Source: Actinomycetes bacterium (GTDB lineage: Bacteria; Actinomycetota; Actinomycetes; Propionibacteriales; Propionibacteriaceae). Taken from it: a DNA stretch of 20,135 nucleotides. Of the stretch, positions 13,262-20,135 are shown in pieces (position 1 is the stretch's first letter; each line of letters starts with the position of its first letter). The notes beneath the pieces were generated by a model that worked only from the letters and a program-made list of their open reading frames with translations, was not told the DNA's origin and made no database searches. Both the position numbers and the translations under genes were made by a program. The stretch lies in NCBI GenBank assembly GCA_023393755.1, contig JAEXCA010000213.1, forward strand, positions 1 through 20,135. Direction: 5' to 3'.

Positions 13262-14905
13262 TCACATCCGGTCGGGTGCCTCGATGCCGAGCAGGTCGAG
13301 GCCGGTTGCGATCACCTGCCTGGTGGCCAGGCAGAGGCCCAGGCGGGAGGTCCGCAGCTCGCCGTCGCTCTTCAGCACCGGGCACTTCTCGTAGAAGACG
13401 CTGAGCGCACCGGCCAGTTCGTACAGGTAGCCGCACAGCCGGTGGGGCTGCAGGGTCTGGGCGACCGAGTCGACCACCTCGCCGAAGCGGGAGAGCAGCA
13501 ACGCCAGGGTCTGCTCCTCCGGTTCGGTCAGCACCGCGATCGGGCCGGCGGCATACCCCTCGGCCTCGGCCTTGCGCAGAATCTGCGTGGCCCGGGCGTG
13601 GGCGTACTGCAGGTACGGACCGGTGTCGCCGGTAGTGGCGACCATCCGCTCGACGTCGAAGGCGTAGTCCTTCTGCAGCCCGGAGGACAGGTCGGCGTAC
13701 TTGATCGCGGCCAGCGCGATCGCCGGAGCGGCCTGCTCCTCGGCGGCGTCCAGCAGGGAGTTCAGCGTCACCGCCGTCCCCTCCCGGGTGGAGAACTTCT
13801 TGCCGTCCGCGCCCAGCACCTGGCCGAAGCCGACGAACTCCGCCGACACCTCCGGCGGCAGGTAGCCGGCCTTGCGGGAGACCGCGAAGATCAGGTCGAA
13901 GTGGAACTGCTGCGGCGTCCCGACCACGTAGATCAGCCGATCGGCGCCCAGATCGCCCACCCGGTGCCGGACGGCGGCCAGGTCGGTGCAGTCGTAGCCG
14001 TAGCCGCCCTGGGAGTTCCGGATCATGGCCGGGGCCGGGAAGCCGTCCACGAAGACCACCAGCGCGCCGTCGTCCATCACCGCGATGCCGCGATCCTCCA
14101 GATCGGCGGCCACCACGGGAAGGTCGTCGTTGTAGATCGACTCCCCCGCCACGTCGTCGTCGGTGAGCAGGACGTTCATCCGGCGGTAGGTGGCGTTGAA
14201 ACCGGCCAGCGAGATGTCGATGATCTGCCGCCAGATCCGGTGGGTCTCCGGATCGCCGGCCTGCAGCGCCACCACCCGGTCCCGCGCCCGGGCGGCGAAC
14301 TCCTCCGACTCGTTCAGATGGGCGTTGGCGCGCTGGTAGAGCGCCTCGGCGCCCGGCAGGTCCAGGGTGGCGGCGTCGGCCCCCTCGTCGATCAACTGCT
14401 CGACCATCATGCCGAACTGGCGGCCCCAGTCGCCGATGTGGTTCTGCGGAATGACGGTGTGCCCGGTCGCCCGCAGCACCCGGGTGAAGCAGTCGCCGAT
14501 GATCGTCGAGCGCAGGTGGCCGACGTGCATCTGCTTGGCCGCGTTGGGCGAGGAGTAGTCGACCACCACCCGCTGCGGGTGCTCGGCGAGGTTGATCCCG
14601 TGGCGCGGATCCCGCAGCACCTCGTCGGCCACCCGGGCCAGCACCTCGGCGCGGATCCGCAGGTTGATGAAGCCCGGCCCGGCGATCTCCGGTGGCTCGC
14701 ACAGCTCGGCCAGGTCGAGTTGTTCCACCAGCCGCGCGGCCACCTCGCGCGGCGGCTTCCCCTCCGTCTTGGCCAGGCGCAACGCCACGTTGGTCTGGAA
14801 GTGCCCGAACTGCGGGCGGGTGGCCGGTCGCAGTTCCGGGTCGATCCCGGCGACGGCGTGGACACGGGCACTCAGCAAGGCGGGCAGAGACAGCATGGAC
14901 GCCAT
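13262..14905 (-). CDS. argS: Arginyl-tRNA synthetase
   Basis: A class I aminoacyl-tRNA synthetase of 547 residues charging tRNA-Arg with arginine. The N-terminal tRNA D-loop domain is followed by the HIGH-type motif in SSPNAAKQMHVGHLRSTIIGD. The KMSKS-equivalent loop appears as GKKFSTREG. The C-terminal DALR anticodon-binding domain begins near TGPYLQYAHARA and closes the protein at IEAPDRM. Start candidates are ATG 14971, 14905 and 14896. I choose 14905 because the MASMLSLPALL lead fits family length and GGAAG lies upstream, but 14971 (22 residues longer, GGAA upstream) is possible. It is essential and single-copy in most bacteria. The adjacent EEP gene is divergent and converging ppgK is separated by the cruciform repeat. 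Confidence 0.96.
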   Translation of the reverse strand: MASMLSLPALLSARVHAVAGIDPELRPATRPQFGHFQTNVALRLAKTEGKPPREVAARLVEQLDLAELCEPPEIAGPGFINLRIRAEVLARVADEVLRDPRHGINLAEHPQRVVVDYSSPNAAKQMHVGHLRSTIIGDCFTRVLRATGHTVIPQNHIGDWGRQFGMMVEQLIDEGADAATLDLPGAEALYQRANAHLNESEEFAARARDRVVALQAGDPETHRIWRQIIDISLAGFNATYRRMNVLLTDDDVAGESIYNDDLPVVAADLEDRGIAVMDDGALVVFVDGFPAPAMIRNSQGGYGYDCTDLAAVRHRVGDLGADRLIYVVGTPQQFHFDLIFAVSRKAGYLPPEVSAEFVGFGQVLGADGKKFSTREGTAVTLNSLLDAAEEQAAPAIALAAIKYADLSSGLQKDYAFDVERMVATTGDTGPYLQYAHARATQILRKAEAEGYAAGPIAVLTEPEEQTLALLLSRFGEVVDSVAQTLQPHRLCGYLYELAGALSVFYEKCPVLKSDGELRTSRLGLCLATRQVIATGLDLLGIEAPDRM

Positions 14906-15030
14906 TTTCGCACGCTTCCGCAGCACCGCCGGCCAGCCGGGCAAGCACCCTCTCAGGTTGCTCTCAGCCATGGTAAATTCCGGTCATCCGGGCGCGGTCG
15001 CCCAGCGTCTTCTCGTGGACGGAGCTAAGC

Positions 15031-16545
15031 GTGGAGCCTGACCGCCGGCGGTGGGTGCACCGCTTCGTCGCGGTCTTCGGCGTGCTCGCCCTGCTGTGGC
15101 CGGTGGTCCTCTTGTCGGCCCGGGCCGACGACCCGCCACCGGTGCCCTCCGACATCACGATCGGCACCCGCTCCGACCTGGCGGTGATCACCTGGACCAG
15201 CCCCGCTGCGTCCGGCTGGCTGGTCGAGGTCTCACCGGAGCACACCTTCCGCCGGCCGCTGACGGTGACCGCCACCAGCACGGTCGCGGTGGTCACCGAC
15301 CTGGAGCCCGCCACCACCTACTTCGCCCGGGTCAGCACCCTGGGCGCCGACTCCAACGGCGAGCCCGGCGGCCCGGTGGTGTTCACCACCAAGCCGCTGC
15401 TCTACCCCGCCGCGGCCCCGGTGCTGCAGGCGGAGGCCGACACCACCACCTCACTGGAGACGAGCTGGACCCCGATCGCGGTGGCGGCGTCCTATGACCT
15501 CGAGTACAGCTCGGATCCGACCCTGCGGAGTTCCGAGACCGTCCGCGTCGAGGAGCCGGCCGAGCGGCTGAAGAAGCTGGAGCGCGGTACCACCTACTAC
15601 CTCCGGGTCCGGGGCCTGGACGAGGCGGGCCGGCCGATCAGCGACTGGTCGACGACGATCGATGCCAGCACCCCGGCCCAGCTTCCACTGCGCGTGGCCA
15701 CCTGGAACGTGCTGTGCGAGAACTGCTCGAAGGGCAAGGCATCCTGGGCGGACCGCCGCGGCGTCGTGGTGGAGACGATCAGGGACCAGGATCCGGACGT
15801 CCTGGGCGTGCAGGAGGCCTCGCAGGGCCGCATCCCCGGCGGCGGAACCCAGTACCAGGACCTGGTCAACCGGCTGGGCGACCCGTACCGGATCACCGAC
15901 GCCCGCCGGGGGGCCTCGCTGGCGGTGCGGATCATCTACAACTCCGACCGGGTCGAACTGCTCGATCACGGTTCGAGCTTCCTGCCCAAGGGCAAGTCCC
16001 GCCGGGCGGCGACCTGGGCGATCTTCGAGCAGAAGTCCACCGGCGAGAAGTTCTTCTTCCTCAGCACCCACTTCGAACCGACGAACGACAAGAAGGGCTC
16101 CCGGACGAACTACAACACCCGCCGCCGCCAGGCCAACGCGGTGGTCGACATCATCCGGCGGAACAACCCCGACGACCTGCCGGTGATCGCGGTCGGCGAC
16201 TACAACTCCACGAAGTGGGAGAAGCCGTCCAACGGCCCCTACGACATCATGGAGGAGGCCGGCTACCTGGATCCGCTGGGCAACGGCCACCGGACCAGGG
16301 GCACCGCGCCGGGCGCGTTCGTGGAGGAACGGATCAACACCTCCTACGCCAGCTACAACATGTACACCCGGAAGGCACGCAACTTCCCCGGACAGCTGAC
16401 CGGCTCGAACCCCGACTACATCTTCGTCACCCCGATGCGGGTCAGCGAGTACGAGACCGTGGTGAACGTGGACTCCTCGGGCAACTGGGTGGGCGTGATC
16501 CCGTCCGATCACAACATGCTGCGCGCCACGGTCTGGCTGGGCTGA
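15031..16545 (+). CDS. Secreted FN3 and endonuclease/exonuclease/phosphatase protein (first paralog)
   Basis: A 504-residue exported protein. A Sec signal peptide (RRRWVHRF then a hydrophobic run) likely ends after SARA (residue 32). Two fibronectin type III domains follow at about 36-121 and 127-214, and an EEP-fold hydrolase domain runs from about 219 to the end. All EEP catalytic marks are present: Asn226 in TWNVLC, Glu262 in VQEA, His347 in THFEP, Asp390 and Asn392 in GDYNS, Asp462 in PDYI, Asp493 and His494 in SDHN. Substrate could be DNA, RNA or a phosphoester such as a phospholipid. A cysteine pair (CENC) sits right after the first catalytic motif and may form a disulfide. GGAG at 15021-15024 supports GTG 15031. 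No cell-wall anchor motif is visible. The next gene is a larger paralog. Confidence 0.88.
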   Translation: MEPDRRRWVHRFVAVFGVLALLWPVVLLSARADDPPPVPSDITIGTRSDLAVITWTSPAASGWLVEVSPEHTFRRPLTVTATSTVAVVTDLEPATTYFARVSTLGADSNGEPGGPVVFTTKPLLYPAAAPVLQAEADTTTSLETSWTPIAVAASYDLEYSSDPTLRSSETVRVEEPAERLKKLERGTTYYLRVRGLDEAGRPISDWSTTIDASTPAQLPLRVATWNVLCENCSKGKASWADRRGVVVETIRDQDPDVLGVQEASQGRIPGGGTQYQDLVNRLGDPYRITDARRGASLAVRIIYNSDRVELLDHGSSFLPKGKSRRAATWAIFEQKSTGEKFFFLSTHFEPTNDKKGSRTNYNTRRRQANAVVDIIRRNNPDDLPVIAVGDYNSTKWEKPSNGPYDIMEEAGYLDPLGNGHRTRGTAPGAFVEERINTSYASYNMYTRKARNFPGQLTGSNPDYIFVTPMRVSEYETVVNVDSSGNWVGVIPSDHNMLRATVWLG

Positions 16546-16568
16546 CCGGCCGCCACCCCCTTGAGCCC

Positions 16569-16600
16569 CCCTTGAGAGTTACACCGGTGTAACTCAAGGG
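16569..16600. promoter_or_regulatory. Palindromic operator-like site before the second EEP gene
   Basis: GTTACACCGGTGTAAC (16578-16593) is a perfect 16-bp palindrome flanked by CCCTTGA on the left (then GA) and TCAAGGG on the right, so the symmetry extends to 32 bases with a two-base bulge. It lies 24 bases after the first EEP stop and spans the -35 zone of the likely second promoter. It could be a repressor operator, a terminator, or both. Confidence 0.6.
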
Positions 16601-16617
16601 TTCGTGACCAGGCTTGC

Positions 16618-16623
16618 TAGCGT
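16618..16623 (+). promoter_or_regulatory. Candidate -10 box of the second EEP gene
   Basis: TAGCGT lies 37 bases before ATG 16661 and 24 bases past the centre-right of the palindrome. The expected -35 position (16595-16600) falls inside the palindrome arm, and no consensus -35 is visible. Confidence 0.4.
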
Positions 16624-16660
16624 CGCCGGCGTCACCACTCACGAACACAGGGGTCTTCTC

Positions 16661-18910
16661 ATGTCACACCGGCGCCGCGCTGGCACCTGGCTACGGGTCA
16701 TCGCCCTCCTGGCCGCCTGGCTGGTCGGGATGTCGCTGCTCACGGCCACCACCGCGGAAGCGGCGCCGAAACCACCCGCCGGGCTGAAGGCGATCTCGAC
16801 CGCGTCGACCAGCGTCGCGCTCACCTGGAAGCCGGTCAGCGGCGCGGCGGAGTACCGGATCAGCTACGCCAAGAACTCCAAGTTCAAGAGCGCGAAGACC
16901 AAGACCACCGCGGCCGGCAGCCTGGAACTGACCGGCCTCAAGGCGAAGACGAAGTACTGGATCCGGATCCGGGCGCTGGACGCCAACGGCCGCAACCTGA
17001 CCAGCTTCTCCAAGGCGATCAAGGTCAAGACCAGGTCGAAGGGCAGCTACAAGCTGCTGGCGCCCGCCGGGCTCACCGCGGACACCACGACGACCACCAC
17101 GGCCTCGCTGAGCTGGCAGGCCCGGGGGACGACCAACCGCTACCGCATCCAGCTCTCCAAGTCGGCCAAGATGAGCAAGCCGAAGTACTACAAGGTGAGC
17201 GGCACGACCACCACCATCAGCGGGCTGGAGCCGAACACCACCTACTACGCCAAGGTGCGGGTGCTCAGCAGCAAGTCGGCCAACCTCAGCCAGTACAGCC
17301 CGTCGTTCCGTTTCACCACCAGTACGGTGACCGCTCCCGACCAGATCACGGTGGTGGACAGCACCGCCACCTCGGTGACGCTGACCTGGCCGGAGATCCC
17401 CGGCGCGCCGGCCTACCGGGTGAAGTACGACACCAACCCCTGGGAGAGCTCGGCGTACGCCACGACGACCACCAACTCGGTCACCCTGACCGGTCTCACC
17501 CCTGGCGCCCGCTACTGGGTCAAGGCCCGGGTGATGAACGCCTCGGGCAAGTTCCTGAGCGACTACGGAGCCAAGGTCGCGTTCACCGCCACCCTGCCGC
17601 CGGCGCCGCCGCCCGTCCAGCCCGAGCCGACTCCGGAGCCGGTTCCGGAACTGCCTCCCTGCCCTCCGCCGGCAGCCGGCGGGCCCGCCCCGACCGGCCT
17701 CACCGCCACCCTGCGGGAGGATCTCACCTCGGTCCAGCTCAGCTGGGATGCGATCACCTGTGCGCCGAGGTACCGGATCAAGTTCGACGTGGATCCGTGG
17801 AACTCCTCGCAGTACCGCGAGGTGACCGAGAACTCGGTCGTCCTGGACAAGCTGACGCCGACCCTGACCTACTCGTTCAAGGTGCGGCTGATGTCAGCCG
17901 ACGGCCAGTTCCTCACCGACTACGGCCCCACCGTGCAGGTCACGATTCCGGCGAAGCCCACCCCGCTCGTCGTCGCCAGCTACAACGTCCGCTGCCACAA
18001 CTGCCGGTCCGGCCTGGCCGAGGAGCAGCCGTGGAGTGTCCGCCGGACGGAGGTCGCGGCCACCATCAAGTCGGCCGACCCTGACGTGATAGGGCTGCAG
18101 GAGGCCCAGCAGTCCTGGCTGATCAGGCCTGACGGGTCGACGCAGAACAAGTCCCAGTTCGAGGATCTCGTCGATCTGCTCGGCAGTCCCTGGGCGCTGA
18201 CCAACCCGGCGCGGAACAACTGCGTGAACTCGAACACCCCGACCGGCTGCGTCTACGCCGACCAGGGCGCCTCCAACGGCACCAAGATCATCTACCGGAC
18301 GGACCGGCTGAAGCGGATCGACTCCGGAACGGTCCAGCTCTCCCGGCTCTACCCCGACTCCTACGATCGCTATCTGGCCTGGGCGATCTTCGAGCAGCGG
18401 GCCACCGGGAAGAGGTTCTTCTTCGCCGACACCCACCTGGAGCCGGACAACGACCTTCCCGGCCAGACCATCTACCACGACTGGCGCGCCCTGCAGGCCC
18501 GCGACGTCTGGGCCGCCATCGCGGCCCGGAACCCGGGGCTCGAGGTTGTCCTGGCCGCCGACCTGGCCTCCAGCCGGGCGGACAATCCGACCAACGCTCC
18601 CTACGACGTGCTGACCCGCGAGATCGGGCTGATCGACCCGCTGGGGAACGTCAAGAACTCCACCGTGCCGGTGAACCCCACCGTGGAGAACCGGATCAAC
18701 ACCAACTACTACAGCTTCAACGGTTGGGCCCGGTTCGCTCGGCGGACGACCACGCAACTCAACGGCATCTACGTCGACTACATCCTCACCACTCCCATGC
18801 GGGTGTCGGAGTGGGAGACGGTGGTCAATGTCGATCCGCTGACCAACACGTTCATCGGCGTGATCCCCTCCGACCACAACCTGATCAAGGCGACGGTCTG
18901 GCTGCCCTGA
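16661..18910 (+). CDS. Secreted multi-FN3 and EEP-domain protein (second paralog, altered catalytic motif)
   Basis: A 749-residue exported protein. The signal peptide ends near TTAEA (residue 34). Three FN3 domains lie at about 36-124, 133-222 and 225-310. A Pro/Glu linker (about 311-338) leads to a fourth FN3 domain (about 341-432) and a C-terminal EEP domain from about 436. The domain keeps Asn442 (SYNVRC), Glu481 (LQEA), His592 (THLEP), Asp706 (VDYI) and Asp738/His739 (SDHN). Its GDxN motif has become ADLAS: Asp634 stays, but the Asn is Ala636. Ungapped alignment with the first paralog over this stretch (PYD follows in both) makes the change clear. The early FN3 domains are unusually rich in Lys, Ser and Thr. 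ATG 16661 has AGGGG upstream and begins the signal peptide; an earlier GTG at 16604 overlaps the promoter. A hairpin follows the gene. Confidence 0.9.
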   Translation: MSHRRRAGTWLRVIALLAAWLVGMSLLTATTAEAAPKPPAGLKAISTASTSVALTWKPVSGAAEYRISYAKNSKFKSAKTKTTAAGSLELTGLKAKTKYWIRIRALDANGRNLTSFSKAIKVKTRSKGSYKLLAPAGLTADTTTTTTASLSWQARGTTNRYRIQLSKSAKMSKPKYYKVSGTTTTISGLEPNTTYYAKVRVLSSKSANLSQYSPSFRFTTSTVTAPDQITVVDSTATSVTLTWPEIPGAPAYRVKYDTNPWESSAYATTTTNSVTLTGLTPGARYWVKARVMNASGKFLSDYGAKVAFTATLPPAPPPVQPEPTPEPVPELPPCPPPAAGGPAPTGLTATLREDLTSVQLSWDAITCAPRYRIKFDVDPWNSSQYREVTENSVVLDKLTPTLTYSFKVRLMSADGQFLTDYGPTVQVTIPAKPTPLVVASYNVRCHNCRSGLAEEQPWSVRRTEVAATIKSADPDVIGLQEAQQSWLIRPDGSTQNKSQFEDLVDLLGSPWALTNPARNNCVNSNTPTGCVYADQGASNGTKIIYRTDRLKRIDSGTVQLSRLYPDSYDRYLAWAIFEQRATGKRFFFADTHLEPDNDLPGQTIYHDWRALQARDVWAAIAARNPGLEVVLAADLASSRADNPTNAPYDVLTREIGLIDPLGNVKNSTVPVNPTVENRINTNYYSFNGWARFARRTTTQLNGIYVDYILTTPMRVSEWETVVNVDPLTNTFIGVIPSDHNLIKATVWLP

Positions 18911-18931
18911 GCTCCGGACGTACTGGTCGGG

Positions 18932-18968
18932 ACACCTACGGCGGAGCCTCCGGCACCGCCGTAGGTGT
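18932..18968 (+). terminator. Terminator hairpin after the second EEP gene
   Basis: ACACCTACGGCGG (18932-18944) pairs perfectly with CCGCCGTAGGTGT (18956-18968), a 13-bp stem with an 11-base loop starting 22 bases past the stop. There is no T run. The following 18969-19078 holds no gene I can support. Confidence 0.7.
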
Positions 18969-19078
18969 GGCCGCGTCCGCGAGCGTGGCCATCGCCAACG
19001 GCGAGATGGCCGGCCCGGGACTCCGTGGTGAATTGCTCCTTCCAAGACTTTCGCCGATCGGACGTCCGTACCACTACA

Positions 19079-19300
19079 TCATGAAGAATCCGCTGGGTTC
19101 ACTTGGACCCGCATCCGACTCATGGAGCGCAACCCCACCAGCGACAATGACACCGTCACCACCGCGCGAACGCACACGGTTTGGTTCAAGACCAAGCCAT
19201 CGGCAAGCCCGCTCTCCAGTACTTCTCTGGCGGCCGGCGACCAGTCGCCTGTCACCACCAGATCGACACCCTGACCCGTACGTTCGATCTCGAAACTCAT
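19079..19300 (-). pseudogene. Small protein, probably truncated
   Basis: A 73-residue frame starting MSFEIERTGQGVDLVVTGDW at 19300. Its ATG overlaps the preceding gene's stop in ATGA, so it was translationally coupled. The first ~42 residues (through LADGLVLNQT) look like genuine protein and resemble the opening of short actinobacterial leucine-repeat-like proteins. After that the composition changes to VRAVVTVSLSL and then serine/arginine-rich sequence with poor codon bias, and no alternative frame restores a plausible continuation. I read it as the intact N-terminus of a gene that lost its C-terminal part. Family assignment is tentative and rests on memory of similar sequences. Confidence 0.45.
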
Positions 19301-19751
19301 GGGCGCACATAGCCCGGGGGCAGCAGGTTCAACCGACGATGGCCGATCGGGTTCACCTTGTTCAGGACGCCAGGAGCATCTCGACCACCGAAACTGTCCA
19401 GTTTCAACTGCTCCCCGATCTCGCGAGAGGTCTTCCCCAAGCACCTCGAATCGCTGCGCAGCGTCGACCTCGGCCTGAGTGAACTTGCCAGTCGAGACGT
19501 GCTGACCCAAACGACTCGTGATGTTTCACATCGTGGGCCGGCATCCGCACGCGCTCGGAAGTGTTGATGATGCTGTCATACTCCCGGGCGAGAGAGTCGT
19601 AGCTGGTGTCCGCGACAATCTGCACAGTGCCGGTGAAGTTGATGCCCATCGTGGTCGGAGTGGTCGGGTTAGCCGGTGTCACCGACCCGGCCAGGGCGAC
19701 CAGAAAAGTCGCGACAATCGCTGCCAGTGCGCGTCACACGCGCTTACACAT
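19297..19751 (-). pseudogene. Broken gene for a small exported protein
   Basis: The start ATG 19751 overlaps the stop of the 85-residue gene and the stop at 19297-19299 overlaps the next ATG. Reading MCKRV, an in-frame TGA (19736-19734) interrupts it. The same frame then continues RALAAIVATFLVALAGS, a clear signal peptide or anchor, then TPANPTTPTT and GINFTGTVQIVADTSYDSL. Two single-base excesses are needed to keep sense: in the C run at 19506-19508 (after HHESF) and in the C run at 19435-19438 (after FEVLG). With both removed the frame continues through REIGEQLKLDSFGGRDAPG and ends LLPPGYVRP. The span of 455 bases minus two is exactly 151 codons, supporting the reconstruction. No family recognised. 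Confidence 0.6.
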
Positions 19752-20001
19752 CTGGACCGTCCTGCTTGCTCGCCAAGAGCAGTAGGAAGGCGTTCAACCC
19801 CAGGGTCGCCTCACGGTCGACAACCAGTTCATCCTCAATCGTGGCAGTACCCGAGTCCGCATCCAGCCGGACGTTGAAGGCGTTGTAGGTGAAGTAGCGA
19901 CTGCCGGTGGTGAGGTTGGCGGCGGCGTCCCGCAGTTGTGTACGGATGTAGTCGTCGACCTCGCACTTGAGGAACTCTTCCAAGAGTCGGTCCATCGTCA
20001 T
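19744..20001 (-). CDS. Hypothetical 85-residue protein
   Basis: An acidic small protein starting MTMDRLLEEFLKCEVDDYI and ending KQDGPDV. It appears intact, has no signal peptide and mixes a helical N-terminus with a strand-like middle (YFTYNAFNVRLDADSGTATIEDELVV). It is coupled at both ends: its ATG overlaps the previous stop in ATGA, and its stop overlaps the next ATG in ATGTGTAA. I do not recognise a family. The small size, acidity and tight coupling behind another gene are features of immunity proteins, but no toxin can be identified, so this is only a suggestion. GC is lower than in the rest of the window. Confidence 0.55.
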   Translation of the reverse strand: MTMDRLLEEFLKCEVDDYIRTQLRDAAANLTTGSRYFTYNAFNVRLDADSGTATIEDELVVDREATLGLNAFLLLLASKQDGPDV

Positions 20002-20135
20002 GGGATCCCGAGGTTGTCCCGGGTCTCGTAGAACTTGAGGTGGCGGTCCCCCGCTCGACGCCTGCCTTGCGGTAGGTGTTGGGCGTCCGCCAAGACGACC
20101 CGACAGGAACAGGGGACCGCTGTGACCAAGAAGTA
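19998..20135 (-). pseudogene. C-terminal end of a gene running off the right edge, with two frame slips
   Basis: Only the last ~45 codons are in the window, ending YETRDNLGIP with the stop at 19998-20000. One frame is open to the edge, but the frame with good codon bias switches twice. It is VVLADA from the edge inward, then NTYRKAGVERG in another frame, then DRHLKFYETRD back in the first. The switch points are the G run at 20081-20083 (one base too many) and the C run at 20048-20052 (one too few). The slips compensate each other. This is either a compensated mutation or sequence error near a contig end. Product unknown. Confidence 0.4.

Noticed and set aside
13442..15028. Long plus-strand open frame opposite argS
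   Set aside because: Repetitive Gly/Val/His/Arg composition; argS on the other strand has all expected motifs.
15451..16512. Long minus-strand open frame opposite the first EEP gene
   Set aside because: A shadow frame; the plus strand has signal peptide, FN3 domains and complete EEP motifs.

Overview
The window is high-GC (about 70%) actinobacterial chromosome. Polyphosphate glucokinase, a SigB/SigF-type sigma factor, DUF1707 and bPH2 proteins, TANNNT -10 boxes placed for leaderless mRNAs, and GTG starts all fit Actinomycetota. A Propionibacteriaceae-like host is my best guess, but it is an inference from gene content only.

Layout. (1) 234-4697: a YheO-type PAS/HTH regulator (minus) diverges from tryptophanase, an AAT-family amino-acid permease and a RidA enamine deaminase (plus). 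This reads as a tryptophan uptake and indole/pyruvate/ammonia module. RidA is suited to clearing the reactive 2-aminoacrylate that such lyases can release. The shared upstream region holds nested inverted repeats overlapping a perfect -35 box. (2) 4749-7833: a general-stress block with a SigB/F-type sigma factor, a YdaD/YhdF-type SDR oxidoreductase, a 54-residue YHS metal-binding protein and a DUF892 (YciF-like) ferritin-fold protein. Three of these genes carry a GTTK-N15/16-GGGTAM promoter signature, so the block looks like a self-contained sigma regulon. (3) 7922-11964: tRNA-Gly(CCC), a DUF1707/LiaF-C-like protein, two coupled bPH2 membrane proteins and galE. The last bPH2 gene and galE overlap tail to tail by 58 bp.

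(4) 11965-13261: the galE/ppgK intergenic region carries four copies of a degenerate ~24 bp repeat, two per orientation with identical 51-bp spacing. ppgK follows, then a 100-bp four-stem cruciform element at the ppgK/argS convergence. (5) 13262-18968: argS diverges from two tandem secreted proteins built of fibronectin type III domains plus a C-terminal endonuclease/exonuclease/phosphatase (EEP) domain. The second has replaced the catalytic-motif Asn with Ala and is preceded by a perfect 16-bp palindrome. (6) 19079-20135: a lower-GC, minus-strand set of small genes chained by stop/start overlaps. Several are broken by a nonsense codon and by single-base slips in short G/C runs. It is either a decaying transferred cluster or poor sequence at a contig end.

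No CRISPR array, insertion sequence, integrase or phage gene was found. The least explained elements are the four-copy repeat array, the cruciform, the EEP pair and the broken small-gene cluster.
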